Part shown: piece after piece, positions 7,441 through 15,218 of the stretch
How the letters are laid out: the number at the start of each line of letters is the position of its first letter
How positions within the stretch are numbered: position 1 is the first letter of the stretch
Notes under the pieces: model-generated
Told to the model about the DNA's origin: nothing
Seen by the model: the letters and a program-made list of their open reading frames with translations, nothing else
Databases searched by the model: none
Origin: a virus
Length of the DNA: 26,938 nucleotides
Reading direction: 5' to 3' (one strand)
IMG/VR virus record: IMGVR_UViG_3300038552_000062
Span: 1-26,938 of that record
Position numbers and translations under genes: made by a program

Positions 7441-8102
7441 TCCTGCAGCGGCACTCGAACTGGCCGAACGAGAGACTGTCGACGGTCTCCAAGGGCTGGG
7501 AGGGCAGGACGGTCGTCTGCATCGCCACCGGCCCTTCACTGACCGCCGAGCAGGTCGAGCAGGTGCGGCTCTCTGCGGTGCCGACGATCACGGTCAACGA
7601 CGCGTACCTGATGGCGCCGTTCGCGGCGGTGACATACTTCGCGGACCTGAAGTGGTGGAAGTGGCACAAGGACCGGGCAGAGTGGAAGGCCTTCCAGGGG
7701 CAGAAGTGCAGCATCTGGATCGGCGGCGAGATGCCGGCGGACACGGCGGTCTACCTCCTCCGGAACGTGCCGGAGCAGAATGTCGGGCTCTCGCGGAACC
7801 CGGGGGCCGTCTGCACCGGGTCGAACAGCGGGTACCAGGCGATCAACATCGCGACGCTGGCAGGGGCCAAGCGCGTGGTCCTGCTGGGCTACGACGCGCA
7901 GTCGGTCAATGGCAGGGACCACTACTTCGGCGCGCACCCGGACAAGTCGAAACCACCGTACGACGCGATCAGGATCCGGTTCCGCGAGGCGGTGGCGGCG
8001 GCGAAGGCAATCGGGGTTGAGATCCTGAACGCGACGCCTGACTCGAAAATCGAGGCCTTCCGGAAGGTGACGCTTGCCGAGTGCCTACAACCTCCTGCGT
8101 GA
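7437..8102 (+). CDS. GPSL-motif protein, DUF115/MptE-like, possible sugar transferase
   Basis: This 221-residue protein starts at a GTG that overlaps the connector stop. It has a Rossmann-like start (VVCIATGPSL, GPSL at 32-35), VND near 53, FADLKWWKWH near 68 and a second Rossmann-type half, TGSNSGYQAINIA...GAKRVVLLGYD (127-153), then HYFGAHP. This GPSL plus GYQAINLA pattern is common in phage proteins and recalls DUF115/Maf-type flagellin glycosylation proteins and GT42-like folds. The exact reaction is unknown. It opens the glycan island directly after the head-tail connector. Biological role is inferred from fold resemblance and neighbours. Confidence 0.65.
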   Translation: MILQRHSNWPNERLSTVSKGWEGRTVVCIATGPSLTAEQVEQVRLSAVPTITVNDAYLMAPFAAVTYFADLKWWKWHKDRAEWKAFQGQKCSIWIGGEMPADTAVYLLRNVPEQNVGLSRNPGAVCTGSNSGYQAINIATLAGAKRVVLLGYDAQSVNGRDHYFGAHPDKSKPPYDAIRIRFREAVAAAKAIGVEILNATPDSKIEAFRKVTLAECLQPPA

Positions 8103-8904
8103 TCGGCCGTGGTATCGGCGCGAGGCATTCTCGCGCGGGCTGCGGGCGGCGGGCTACGCGGTCCGGGAGTGCAATCCGGTCTCCGTCTCCGTCGGCGACG
8201 TCCTGCTGATCTGGAACCGTTACGGGACGTGGGAGGCCGAGGCCCGCAGGTTCGAGCAGGCTGGCGGGACGGTCCTCGTGGCCGAGAACGGCTACATCGG
8301 GCGCGGCGGGACGGTGCCGAAGTTCGCGGTACACACCGCCCAAGGACCGCGGCCGGACGATTACTATGCCCTCGGCCTCGGGCACCACAACGACGACCGC
8401 GCGTGGGTGGCCGGAGGCCCGGAGCGCTGGCCGCTGCTCGGGCTCGAGATCAAGCCGTGGAGGACCGAAGGTAGACACGTCCTGATCCTCCCGAACCGGC
8501 CGTTCGGCGAACGCGGGCGCGCCATGCCGGACGGATGGGCCGAGAAGGCGGCGTCGAGGATCAGGGGCGAGACCGACCGCGAGGTCATGGTCCGCGCGCA
8601 CCCCGGGAACGACGCGCCGAAGAGGCCGCTCTCCGCCGACCTGGAGGGCGCTTGGGCGGCGGTTGTGTGGTCTTCAAGCGCCGGGGTCCACGCCCTGCTC
8701 TCCGGGATACCGGTATTCTGCGCGGGTCCGTACTGGTCGATGAAGTCGGCCGCCTCGACCGGGACCGTCGAGGACCCGACGCTGCCAGACAGGGCGCGGG
8801 CGTTCCATCGGCTCTCTTGGGGCCAGTGGACCTGTGCCGAGATAGAATCCGGGAGGCCGTTTGCTCGTCTGCTGTCCGCAGCCAGGGAAGGCGAAGTCGC
8901 GTGA
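8074..8904 (+). CDS. Putative glycosyltransferase, capsule-synthesis (KpsC/KpsS)-like, copy 1
   Basis: This is a 276-residue protein with a TTG start preceded by GGAAGGTGA and a 29-base overlap with the previous gene. The C-terminal half carries VRAHPGN (H176-P177), then ADLEGAWAAVVWSSSAGVHALLSG and PVFCAGP. This order (an HP motif, a Ser-rich loop and a G.PVF strand) is typical of Capsule_synth-type Kdo transferases and related GT-B nucleotide-sugar transferases. It is clearly related to the next gene over the final 90 residues (ADLEGAWA, ALL.G.PVF, W.WT..E). No membrane segment is present. Donor and acceptor sugars are unknown. Confidence 0.65.
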   Translation: MPSAYNLLRDRPWYRREAFSRGLRAAGYAVRECNPVSVSVGDVLLIWNRYGTWEAEARRFEQAGGTVLVAENGYIGRGGTVPKFAVHTAQGPRPDDYYALGLGHHNDDRAWVAGGPERWPLLGLEIKPWRTEGRHVLILPNRPFGERGRAMPDGWAEKAASRIRGETDREVMVRAHPGNDAPKRPLSADLEGAWAAVVWSSSAGVHALLSGIPVFCAGPYWSMKSAASTGTVEDPTLPDRARAFHRLSWGQWTCAEIESGRPFARLLSAAREGEVA

Positions 8905-9613
8905 GATCCTCGAAGCGCTTAGAGCAGGTCATCATGAGGTTGTACCCATCCACGGCGATCGTCGACGTAACGTCGTCGCGTTCTTCGGGGTCGTTGGACT
9001 TGAGCGCGACTTCCTTGACGTCAGGCGCGATTCTGACAGTGACTACCTTTACGGTGACAATGCCATGGTCGACCGGCTCAGAGGGAAGTTCTTCCGCTTC
9101 GCGCGGAACGCGTTCCAGGTCTCCACGCTCCAGCCGCCGGATTACCGCAGGCGCATCGCGCAAAGGCTCTTCGTAAGGCCGTGGCAGCGCGGCGGGAAGC
9201 ACGTGGTCGTGGTCGAGCAGTCGGCGCATTTCCTGGCGCTCTCTGGGACCGGGACGGACTGGCTCGCCAGGACGCTCGAGGTGCTGAGGCGCAGCACGTC
9301 CAGACCGCTTCGGGTGCGGCGCTGGAACAGGGACAAGGGCGGCGCCGCGGCGACGCTAGGGGCTGATCTGGAAGGGGCTTGGGCGCTCGTGACGCACATG
9401 AGCGCGGCGGCCAACGAGGCGCTCCTGGCCGGCGTGCCGGTGTTCGTGACTGGTCCCTGCGCTGCTACGCCACTAGCATCGGGGCCGCTCTCCGAGATCG
9501 AGAAACCGCGTTATATTGACGGCCGCGAGGAGTGGGCTGCCGGCCTAGCGAACTCCCATTGGACGATGGACGAGTTGAGGGACGGCACCGCCTGGAGGAG
9601 GCTGAGCGAGTGA
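8861..9613 (+). CDS. Putative glycosyltransferase, capsule-synthesis-like, copy 2
   Basis: This 250-residue paralogue of the preceding gene overlaps it by 44 bases. The start chosen is a TTG with GGGAGG four bases upstream (MLVCCPQPGK). Residues 168-200 repeat the ADLEGAWA...SAA..EALLAGVPVF..GP pattern of copy 1. The HP motif of copy 1 is not kept: the aligned stretch reads RVRRWNRDKG (151-160), so catalysis or ligand binding may differ. The N-terminal half is unlike copy 1 and not recognised. The gene probably arose by tandem duplication followed by divergence. Its stop overlaps the next start (GTGA). Confidence 0.6.
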   Translation: MLVCCPQPGKAKSREILEALRAGHHEVVPIHGDRRRNVVAFFGVVGLERDFLDVRRDSDSDYLYGDNAMVDRLRGKFFRFARNAFQVSTLQPPDYRRRIAQRLFVRPWQRGGKHVVVVEQSAHFLALSGTGTDWLARTLEVLRRSTSRPLRVRRWNRDKGGAAATLGADLEGAWALVTHMSAAANEALLAGVPVFVTGPCAATPLASGPLSEIEKPRYIDGREEWAAGLANSHWTMDELRDGTAWRRLSE

Positions 9614-10191
9614 AGGGCTGGATCGCCGTTCCCGGCATCCGCGAGGTAGCGGACCGGACGCTCGACGAGCAGATGCGCGGCCTGCGGGAGGCTTTTCCCG
9701 AGGCGAAGGGAAAGACCGTACTCGACCTCGGCTGCGCCGAGGGACTCATCGGCCGCGAGTTCGCGCTGGCCGGCGCCTCTCGGGTCGTCGGGATCGAGTC
9801 GCTGGAGGAGCACCTCACGGTCGCACGGATCGCCTGCGCGGACGCGCCACAGATGGAATTCGTCCAGGCGTACTTACAAGATTGGATCGCTGCGCACGAC
9901 CCGCCGGAGCAGTTCGACGTCGTCTTGGCATTGGGCATCATCCACAAGATCGGCGACCCGGGGTGGGCGCTGCGGTTCGCGTGCCGATCCTGTCGAGAGT
10001 TGCTGCTCTTCCGCGCCCCAGCGCACGCGTGGAACGGCTGGGTGACCGCGAAGCATCAGACGATGGGCAAGCACAGGGCAAAGTGCCACGTGCCCAGCGT
10101 GATGGAGGAGGAGGGCTTCTACTTCTCGCTGAAGATCGACGGCGCGAGGGGCGAGGCGGCCGAGTACTGGCGACGTAGGAAGAGCGCGTGA
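9610..10191 (+). CDS. Class I SAM-dependent methyltransferase
   Basis: This 193-residue protein has the SAM-binding motif VLDLGCAEG (37-45) followed by the acidic strand end VVGIES and a late FDVVLALGIIHKIGDP, which is the motif IV region. The C-terminal part (AKHQTMGKHRAKCHV and EGFYFSLK) could contact a substrate. GGAGGAGG precedes the GTG start by about 10 bases. It lies between putative glycosyltransferases, so a sugar or glycan O-methyl transfer is plausible, but the substrate is unknown. Confidence 0.8.
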   Translation: MKGWIAVPGIREVADRTLDEQMRGLREAFPEAKGKTVLDLGCAEGLIGREFALAGASRVVGIESLEEHLTVARIACADAPQMEFVQAYLQDWIAAHDPPEQFDVVLALGIIHKIGDPGWALRFACRSCRELLLFRAPAHAWNGWVTAKHQTMGKHRAKCHVPSVMEEEGFYFSLKIDGARGEAAEYWRRRKSA

Positions 10192-10406
10192 AGATAGTCA
10201 TAAAAATAGAGAACTGTGTCGGCAACGTCTGGATCGACGGCAAGAAGATCGACAAGGTCAAGGAATACTGCGTAAGGCATCGCGCTGGCGGGCCTCCGAT
10301 CGTGGAGATCACGACGCTGGCCATTCCGAATGAGTTCGAGTATCTGGCCGACGGCGTCACTGAGCTTAAGTATCTGCCAGGCAACATCAACGTGAAGGTC
10401 GAGTGA
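10188..10406 (+). CDS. Small hypothetical protein
   Basis: This is a 72-residue protein with 4-base overlaps on both sides (GTG starts, GTGA junctions). The sequence alternates short beta-like strands: MKIVIKIENCVGNVWIDG, then VRHRAGGPPIVEITTLAIP, ending in YLPGNINVKVE. It looks like a small all-beta domain, similar in pattern to small proteins found among phage structural genes. It has no catalytic motif, membrane segment or signal. The first 30 bases are A-rich compared with the surroundings. Function unknown. Confidence 0.65.
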   Translation: MKIVIKIENCVGNVWIDGKKIDKVKEYCVRHRAGGPPIVEITTLAIPNEFEYLADGVTELKYLPGNINVKVE

Positions 10407-11281
10407 CGACGCTCACCGCTTACCTCGACCTCGCGATCTGCCCGGTCTCCTACGACGCCGTGATCTTCATGGCGCAGGCGGAGATGGAGCGGCGGAGAGT
10501 TGGCGCCGACAGGCTCTACGTCTGCGTCGTCGGCGAGCCAAGGCTGAAGCCGCAGTACGACGAGGCCGAGGCTGATTGGCGACTCTGGAACATCGTCCTC
10601 CCTGCGGCGAAGCTCTTCGGAGCGCGCGTGATGCTCGCCGCGGACTGGCTCCAAGCCGAACGGGTAGCAAGCACGAAGGACTGGAAGCAGTGGCCGCCGG
10701 ACTGGCGGAAGCAAACGCTCAAGAAGCGGTGGCACCTCGTCGGAGGACTGATCGAACGCGCGGAGTCTGGAGAGCAGATCGCGAGGCCTACTGCATCGGA
10801 GCATGCGCTCCGGGCGGTCAGGAAGATCGCCGCGGGCCGCAAGTTCGTCACGATGACGATGCGGCAGACATATCTGACCGAGCGCAACAGCGACGAGGGG
10901 TCGTGGGGCGACGCAGCGCGTGCGATCGTCAAGAAGGGTTACTCGGTCCAGACGATCCGAGATACTGCGGTCGCGCTGCGAGAAGGTCACGGCTTCGCCG
11001 AGTTGAATCTCGATTTGCGAATGGCGTGGTACCAGACGGCCTCATACAACGTCGTCGCGAACTGCGGACCTGCCTCCCTGCTCTGGCTCTCGGATAGGCC
11101 ATACGTCATGCTAGGCGCAGAGTATCCGGCCGATGAGTGGAACGGACTGTTCGTGCAGCAAGGCCTGCCGCTGGGATCGAACTGGCCGTGGGCGCTGCCG
11201 AGCCAGACGATCTCCTACGGCAAGGAGGTCTCCGAGACGATCCTCACGGAGTTCGATCGGTGGGAATCGGCGACGAGCTGA
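10403..11281 (+). CDS. Putative glycosyltransferase-like protein, family A copy 1
   Basis: This 292-residue protein belongs to the same family as the one at 13204-13950. The shared core runs from VTMTMRQTYLTERNSDEGSW (residues 149-168) through a conserved LDLRMAWYQTASYNVVANCGP segment to LSDRPYVML (229-237). In both proteins an N-terminal Rossmann-like half is followed by an MTxR...RNS..W motif and an NxGP turn, which resembles a GT-B or GT9-like nucleotide-sugar-binding half. I do not recognise a named family with confidence. The N-terminus has YLDLAICPVSYDAVIFMAQAE. The GTG start overlaps the previous stop. No membrane segment is seen. Confidence 0.6.
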   Translation: MTTLTAYLDLAICPVSYDAVIFMAQAEMERRRVGADRLYVCVVGEPRLKPQYDEAEADWRLWNIVLPAAKLFGARVMLAADWLQAERVASTKDWKQWPPDWRKQTLKKRWHLVGGLIERAESGEQIARPTASEHALRAVRKIAAGRKFVTMTMRQTYLTERNSDEGSWGDAARAIVKKGYSVQTIRDTAVALREGHGFAELNLDLRMAWYQTASYNVVANCGPASLLWLSDRPYVMLGAEYPADEWNGLFVQQGLPLGSNWPWALPSQTISYGKEVSETILTEFDRWESATS

Positions 11282-12018
11282 TGGTAACCGGGATGGCGCG
11301 CGAAGCTCAGGCGCGCGATCCGAGACGGGTACGTATTGAGTACGAGAAGGGTAGGGTGAGATGGTCCGAGATCTGGGACAACAACCCGCGGATCGCCAAG
11401 TATGCGGAGGCGGGCGATTTTCAGGTCCTGCATCCAAGGAACGAGTACCTGCGGCCGTACTGCGTGGAGAAGACGGCCAAGCAGTGGACGTGGAGGGGCT
11501 ATAAGCCGCCGGTCGGAGAGATCTATTTCAGCGACTCCGAGATGGAGTTCGGCAAGATGGCATCCGGTTTCGTGATCGTCGAACCGAGGATCAAGCACGG
11601 GGCGTCGCCGAACAAGGCATGGCTGGATAGGTACTGGCAGAAGTTGGCGGGCCTCCTGAGAGCAGAAAATCTGATGCTCGCGCAACTAGCGCCGAGCACG
11701 ATCCAGACGATCAAAGGCGTCGGACTGATGCACACGGTCAGCTTCAGGCACGCTGCAGCGATCCTGAAGCACGCGCGGCTCGTGATCACGGTAGAAGGAG
11801 CGATGCATCACGCGGCGGCGGCGCTGGGAATTCCGGCCATCGTGATCTACGGCGGCTATATCTCTCCGGAGGTGACCGGCTACGAAGGGCAGACTGCGTT
11901 CTTCAGAGGAGGCGGATTGGGTTGCGGGATGCGCGTGCGCTGCAATCACTGCGCCCAAGCGATGGCGTCGATAAGGCCGGAGGAAGTTTTCGAGGCGGCG
12001 ATGTCCGCGATGCGATGA
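11260..12018 (+). CDS. Putative glycosyltransferase family 9 (heptosyltransferase-like)
   Basis: The start at GTG 11260 gives MGIGDELMVTG, the glycine-rich GIGDE(I/L)M opening common in GT9-like proteins. An ATG at 11281 would cut this motif, so the upstream GTG with GGAG about 8 bases before it is preferred (252 residues). Other signals are RWSEIWDNNPRIA near residue 33, FVIVEPRIK, a C-terminal ITVEGAMHHAAAALG followed by PAIVIYGGYISPEVTGY, which matches the sugar-nucleotide pocket of GT9, and a CNHC motif near the end. Expected role: adding heptose or another sugar from a nucleotide donor. It overlaps the previous gene by 22 bases and the next by 4. Confidence 0.7.
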   Translation: MGIGDELMVTGMAREAQARDPRRVRIEYEKGRVRWSEIWDNNPRIAKYAEAGDFQVLHPRNEYLRPYCVEKTAKQWTWRGYKPPVGEIYFSDSEMEFGKMASGFVIVEPRIKHGASPNKAWLDRYWQKLAGLLRAENLMLAQLAPSTIQTIKGVGLMHTVSFRHAAAILKHARLVITVEGAMHHAAAALGIPAIVIYGGYISPEVTGYEGQTAFFRGGGLGCGMRVRCNHCAQAMASIRPEEVFEAAMSAMR

Positions 12019-12626
12019 GCTACGAGGACTGCAACGCGCTCGGCGGGATGACCGCGTACAACTGGGAGATGGACCCGAAGCGGCTCGCGTTCCAGTTCGC
12101 GCGCTACAAGCATGTGGCGAAGATGCTGGAGGGGAAGAAGCGCATACTCGAGGTCGGGTGCTCCGACGGCATGGGCGCTAGGATCGTCCGGCAGCACGTC
12201 GAATGGCTAGTCGGGATCGATTCGGACGAGGCGGCGATTCACCACGCTAAACGTCTCATGTCAGAGGATTGGCCGATACATTTCGAGGCGCGGGATTTCA
12301 TGATCGGCGAGCCTCTCACGGACTACGATGCGGCGTACTCTCTGGACGTGCTAGAGCACTTCGAGCCGAGGAAGAGACACGATTTCCTCGCCAGAATGTC
12401 TCTAGCCGCTCCGATGGCGATCGTAGGAACGCCATCACTGGAGTCTCAGGCTCATGCCTCCGAGATCAGCAAGCGAGAGCATAAGGGATGCCTCACGAAG
12501 GCTGGGCTCAGGATCGCTATGGCTATGCACTGGAAGCACGTGATCGTCCTGGGAATGAACGATGAGACGCTCCACACTGGTCACGATGCGATGACGCACT
12601 ACCTGCTAGGGATAGGGATCGACTGA
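12015..12626 (+). CDS. Class I SAM-dependent methyltransferase
   Basis: This 203-residue protein has the SAM-binding loop ILEVGCSDGMG (44-54), the acidic residue in VGIDSDEAA after the second strand, and a motif IV-like YDAAYSLDVLEHFEP. The C-terminal MNDETLHTGHDAMTHY carries several His and Asp residues that may shape the active site. The whole pattern is that of small-molecule or sugar methyltransferases. The ATG overlaps the previous stop (ATGA) and its stop overlaps the next ATG by one base. Substrate unknown; glycan methylation is inferred from neighbours. Confidence 0.8.
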   Translation: MSYEDCNALGGMTAYNWEMDPKRLAFQFARYKHVAKMLEGKKRILEVGCSDGMGARIVRQHVEWLVGIDSDEAAIHHAKRLMSEDWPIHFEARDFMIGEPLTDYDAAYSLDVLEHFEPRKRHDFLARMSLAAPMAIVGTPSLESQAHASEISKREHKGCLTKAGLRIAMAMHWKHVIVLGMNDETLHTGHDAMTHYLLGIGID

Positions 12627-13207
12627 TGGCGCTCGATCGGATCAGCATGGAGATGATCGGAGAGCGCGCCGTCAAGCGCTCGGTCCTCTGCCTCGGCTAC
12701 CCGGACATGCCAGACGGGATGGACGCCGTCGGATGGCTGGACAAGTGCGGGGCGACCGCCGTCGACGTCGTAGACCTGATCGCGCATAAGGGCTGCGAGC
12801 GGATAGTGGACCTCAACGAGCCCCAGGAGTGGCCGAGGCGCTACGGGATGGTCATCAACCCCGGGACGCTGGAGCACTGCTTCAACCTTGGGCAGGCGTG
12901 GGCGAATGCGTGGGCCGCGGTGGACCTTCTAGGGCTGATGATGCACATCGCACCGGCGACGATGCTCAACCACGGATACTGGAACGTCTCGCCGGTGGCC
13001 TTCCGGGATTGGCTGAACATGAACGGCGGGGCCTTGATCGAGGAGCGCTTCGGCAGAAACGGGACCGCCGAGGACGTGAAGGTCGAGCCGATCAAGACGA
13101 GCAAATCCGGGCGCGGGCAACTCCCGCCGGAGACCGTGATCTACTCGCTGGGCGTCAAGGTGCTCGACCGTCCGTTGAAGTGGCCGACGCAGGCGCTCTA
13201 CAGATGA
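12626..13207 (+). CDS. Methyltransferase-like protein with degenerate SAM motif
   Basis: This is a 193-residue protein. The second half follows the pattern of class I methyltransferase C-terminal regions in surface-sugar clusters: VINPGTLEHCFN (77-87), AWANAWAAVDLLGLMMHIAP, then NHGYWNVSPVAFRDWL (115-130). The first half has a Rossmann-like LCLGYPDMPD and AVDVVDL but no canonical GxGxG loop, so cofactor binding is uncertain. It lies directly after a full methyltransferase (TGATG junction) and could act with it, or be a divergent enzyme. Function is tentative. Confidence 0.55.
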   Translation: MALDRISMEMIGERAVKRSVLCLGYPDMPDGMDAVGWLDKCGATAVDVVDLIAHKGCERIVDLNEPQEWPRRYGMVINPGTLEHCFNLGQAWANAWAAVDLLGLMMHIAPATMLNHGYWNVSPVAFRDWLNMNGGALIEERFGRNGTAEDVKVEPIKTSKSGRGQLPPETVIYSLGVKVLDRPLKWPTQALYR

Positions 13208-13950
13208 AGGCGCTCTACGACCTCTCGCGGTACCTGACGTCATTCAACTTCTTTGAATGGCTGGTCCAGTCCGAGGCCGATGGCGCGACGGAGGTCGTGT
13301 TCGACGCGAGGCGGATACGGTCCGACAAGTGGCCCGCGGACATCTCGCGGAAGCGCTTCGAGTCTATCTGCCTGCCGGGGCCTGCGCTGATCGGCCTGCC
13401 GCACTCGGTCATCCAAACGGACGCCGACGCGCACCTCCTCGCGGGAGCGCGCGACTTCGGCGAACCTGGCGGCGCGCGGCTGGTGAAGTTCTGCCGTCGC
13501 GGACGACGTTTCAAGCGGCTGACCTCTGTCAAGCCGGGCGGCAGCGAGCGCTACACCGTGACGCTTCGGAACACCCAGCGGTCGCCGGCACGCAACTCGA
13601 GCGAGGAGATATGGCGTGATTTCGCGCGAGGCATCGGCGCGCTGGTGATCCCGGACTACGAGGCGGTCCCAATCCACCTGCACGACAGGATGGCGCTCTA
13701 CGCCGGGGCGGAGATGAACTTCTTCTGCTCGAACGGGCCGGGTATCCTCTGCTCGCTCTCGCCCTACCCGTGCATGATGTTCAACACGCACCACGCGCGC
13801 GAGTCGTTGCTCGGTGATGGTATGAAGGAGGGCGAACAGTACCCGTGGATGATGCTCGGGAACCAGTTCGCAATCTGGGAGGAGGCGACCGGCGAGTCGC
13901 TGATGCGGCATTTCCTGGACTGGAAAGAACGTGTCCTTCGCATTGCCTAG
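13204..13950 (+). CDS. Putative glycosyltransferase-like protein, family A copy 2
   Basis: This 248-residue protein is a paralogue of the gene at 10403-11281. Shared landmarks are VTLRNTQRSPARNSSEEIW (119-137), LHDRMALYAGAEMNFFCSNGPG (159-180) and YPCMMFN (188-194), matching MTMRQTY..RNSDEGSW, NLDLRMAWYQTA...NCGP and RPYVML in the other copy. The N-terminal half (LYDLSRYLTSFNFFEWLVQ) differs. An NGP turn and a basic RRGRRFKR stretch near residue 98 could contact a phosphate-bearing donor. The ATG overlaps the previous stop (ATGA), and the 3' end overlaps the radical SAM gene by 20 bases. Reaction unknown. Confidence 0.6.
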   Translation: MKALYDLSRYLTSFNFFEWLVQSEADGATEVVFDARRIRSDKWPADISRKRFESICLPGPALIGLPHSVIQTDADAHLLAGARDFGEPGGARLVKFCRRGRRFKRLTSVKPGGSERYTVTLRNTQRSPARNSSEEIWRDFARGIGALVIPDYEAVPIHLHDRMALYAGAEMNFFCSNGPGILCSLSPYPCMMFNTHHARESLLGDGMKEGEQYPWMMLGNQFAIWEEATGESLMRHFLDWKERVLRIA

Positions 13951-15067
13951 ACCGATCCCGTCGGCCGGGCTGGCAGCTTATCGCGCGGAACTCGACGCTC
14001 GGTTGATGTCGAGCGCAGAGTGCGCGCGAAATTGGTCCAAGTGGGCATTAGGATTCGCTCGAACTGCGCAGGTCGACTATCTTCCGATCAAGCTCGACGT
14101 GGAGAACGTCAGCAGGTGCAACTTTGCCTGCACGATGTGCGCGGTGTCCAAGTGGCCGAAGCGGCAGCGCGCGGCGGACATGTCGCTGGAGTCCTTCAAG
14201 CGGCTGATCGACGAGCAATACGGGCTCGTGGAGATCAAGCTGAACGGCCTCGGCGAGGCGTCGATGCAGGGCGACGACTGGTTCGCCATGATCGCCTACG
14301 CTAGAGAACGAAGAATCTGGGTGCGCGTCACGACGAACGCCTCCCTCCTGCACATCAAGAACAACTGCCGCAAGCTCATCCAATCCGGCGTGAACGAGAT
14401 CGACATCTCCATCGACGGCGCTGACCGCGAGACGTTCGAGGCGATAAGGATCGGCGGGAACTTCGACCAAGTGATCGCGAACTGCGCGCAGCTCAACACA
14501 TCGCTCGCGGAGTCTAAGCGGCCGAGCGCGAAGATGTGGACGCTCGTGCAGCGCAGGAATTGCGACAACCTCGCGCAGCACGTCTGGCTCGCGGCGGAGC
14601 TGGGCTTCAAGCATCTCGTCTTCTCGGTGCAACTCCACGGATGGGGCGATGAGGACCTGGCGAAGAGAAACGCTGCGGAGGAGGTCGGAATCGGCGAGGA
14701 GGAGGCGCGCCTTCTGGTACGACTCGGCGAGCGCAAGTCGGTCCGCGTGGCGTTCTGGGATGTCTCCGACAAGTTCGAGAACGCGGACGGCAAGCGCTGC
14801 CCGTGGCCGTTCGAGCGGTCGGTTGTGACCTCGGATATGCGTACCGTACCGTGCTGCATGATCGGCGACCCGGACAAGTTCGAGATCGGGAAGGGCAAGC
14901 AGTTCTCGGAGAACTGGCGTGGCGAGGAGTACGCCGACTTCCGACGCGCGCACTTGACAGGCGCGATCCCGGACGTCTGCCGGGCGTGCTACCGAGCACC
15001 GACCGCCGGAGTCGACTCGACGCTTGGGCGTCCGCCGACACCAGGGCCGGCGGGAGGTGCTTCTTGA
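13931..15067 (+). CDS. Radical SAM enzyme with SPASM-like C-terminal domain
   Basis: This 378-residue protein has the radical SAM cluster motif C63xxxC67xxC70 (CNFACTMC), which holds a [4Fe-4S] cluster and cleaves S-adenosylmethionine. The TIM-barrel core continues with LNGLGEAS, VTTNASLL and DISIDGA, all typical. The C-terminal region carries C290, C308-C309, C350 and C353 in a SPASM-like arrangement (RCPWPF, VPCCM, DVCRACY), so auxiliary Fe-S binding is likely. In sugar clusters such enzymes do radical epimerisation, dehydration or deoxygenation; in peptide clusters they modify precursors. No precursor peptide is convincing here. The GTG start at 13931 has GGAAAG just upstream. Confidence 0.85.
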   Translation: MSFALPRPIPSAGLAAYRAELDARLMSSAECARNWSKWALGFARTAQVDYLPIKLDVENVSRCNFACTMCAVSKWPKRQRAADMSLESFKRLIDEQYGLVEIKLNGLGEASMQGDDWFAMIAYARERRIWVRVTTNASLLHIKNNCRKLIQSGVNEIDISIDGADRETFEAIRIGGNFDQVIANCAQLNTSLAESKRPSAKMWTLVQRRNCDNLAQHVWLAAELGFKHLVFSVQLHGWGDEDLAKRNAAEEVGIGEEEARLLVRLGERKSVRVAFWDVSDKFENADGKRCPWPFERSVVTSDMRTVPCCMIGDPDKFEIGKGKQFSENWRGEEYADFRRAHLTGAIPDVCRACYRAPTAGVDSTLGRPPTPGPAGGAS

Positions 15068-15077
15068 AGGAAGGCTG

Positions 15078-15218
15078 ATGACATACGCAAAAAGGCGGGT
15101 GAAGAAAGAGCGGACCAAGAAGTGCCACACCTGCTGGGGCGAGGGCAAGGTGACGAACCGGCTCGGTAAGCTCGTGAAGTGCCCGATCTGCGAGGGCACC
15201 GGCAAGGCCCCGGCCTGA
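15078..15218 (+). CDS. Small DnaJ-type zinc-finger protein
   Basis: This is a 46-residue protein with two CxxCxGxG motifs (CHTCWGEG and CPICEGTG), separated by a short basic hairpin. That is one DnaJ-type zinc-binding unit without a J domain. The N-terminus is basic (KRRVKKERTKK). The ATG at 15078 has GAAGGAAGG upstream; an upstream in-frame start lies within the radical SAM gene and lacks support. Likely roles are zinc binding with protein or nucleic acid contacts. Its stop overlaps the next ATG by one base, which fixes it as a coupled gene. Exact function unknown. Confidence 0.75.
   Translation: MTYAKRRVKKERTKKCHTCWGEGKVTNRLGKLVKCPICEGTGKAPA

Noticed and set aside
13931-15218. Radical SAM/SPASM gene next to a small Cys-rich protein as a RiPP (modified peptide) system
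   Set aside because: The small protein has regular CxxCxGxG zinc-finger motifs, no leader-core layout, and there is no protease or exporter. The neighbours are sugar enzymes.
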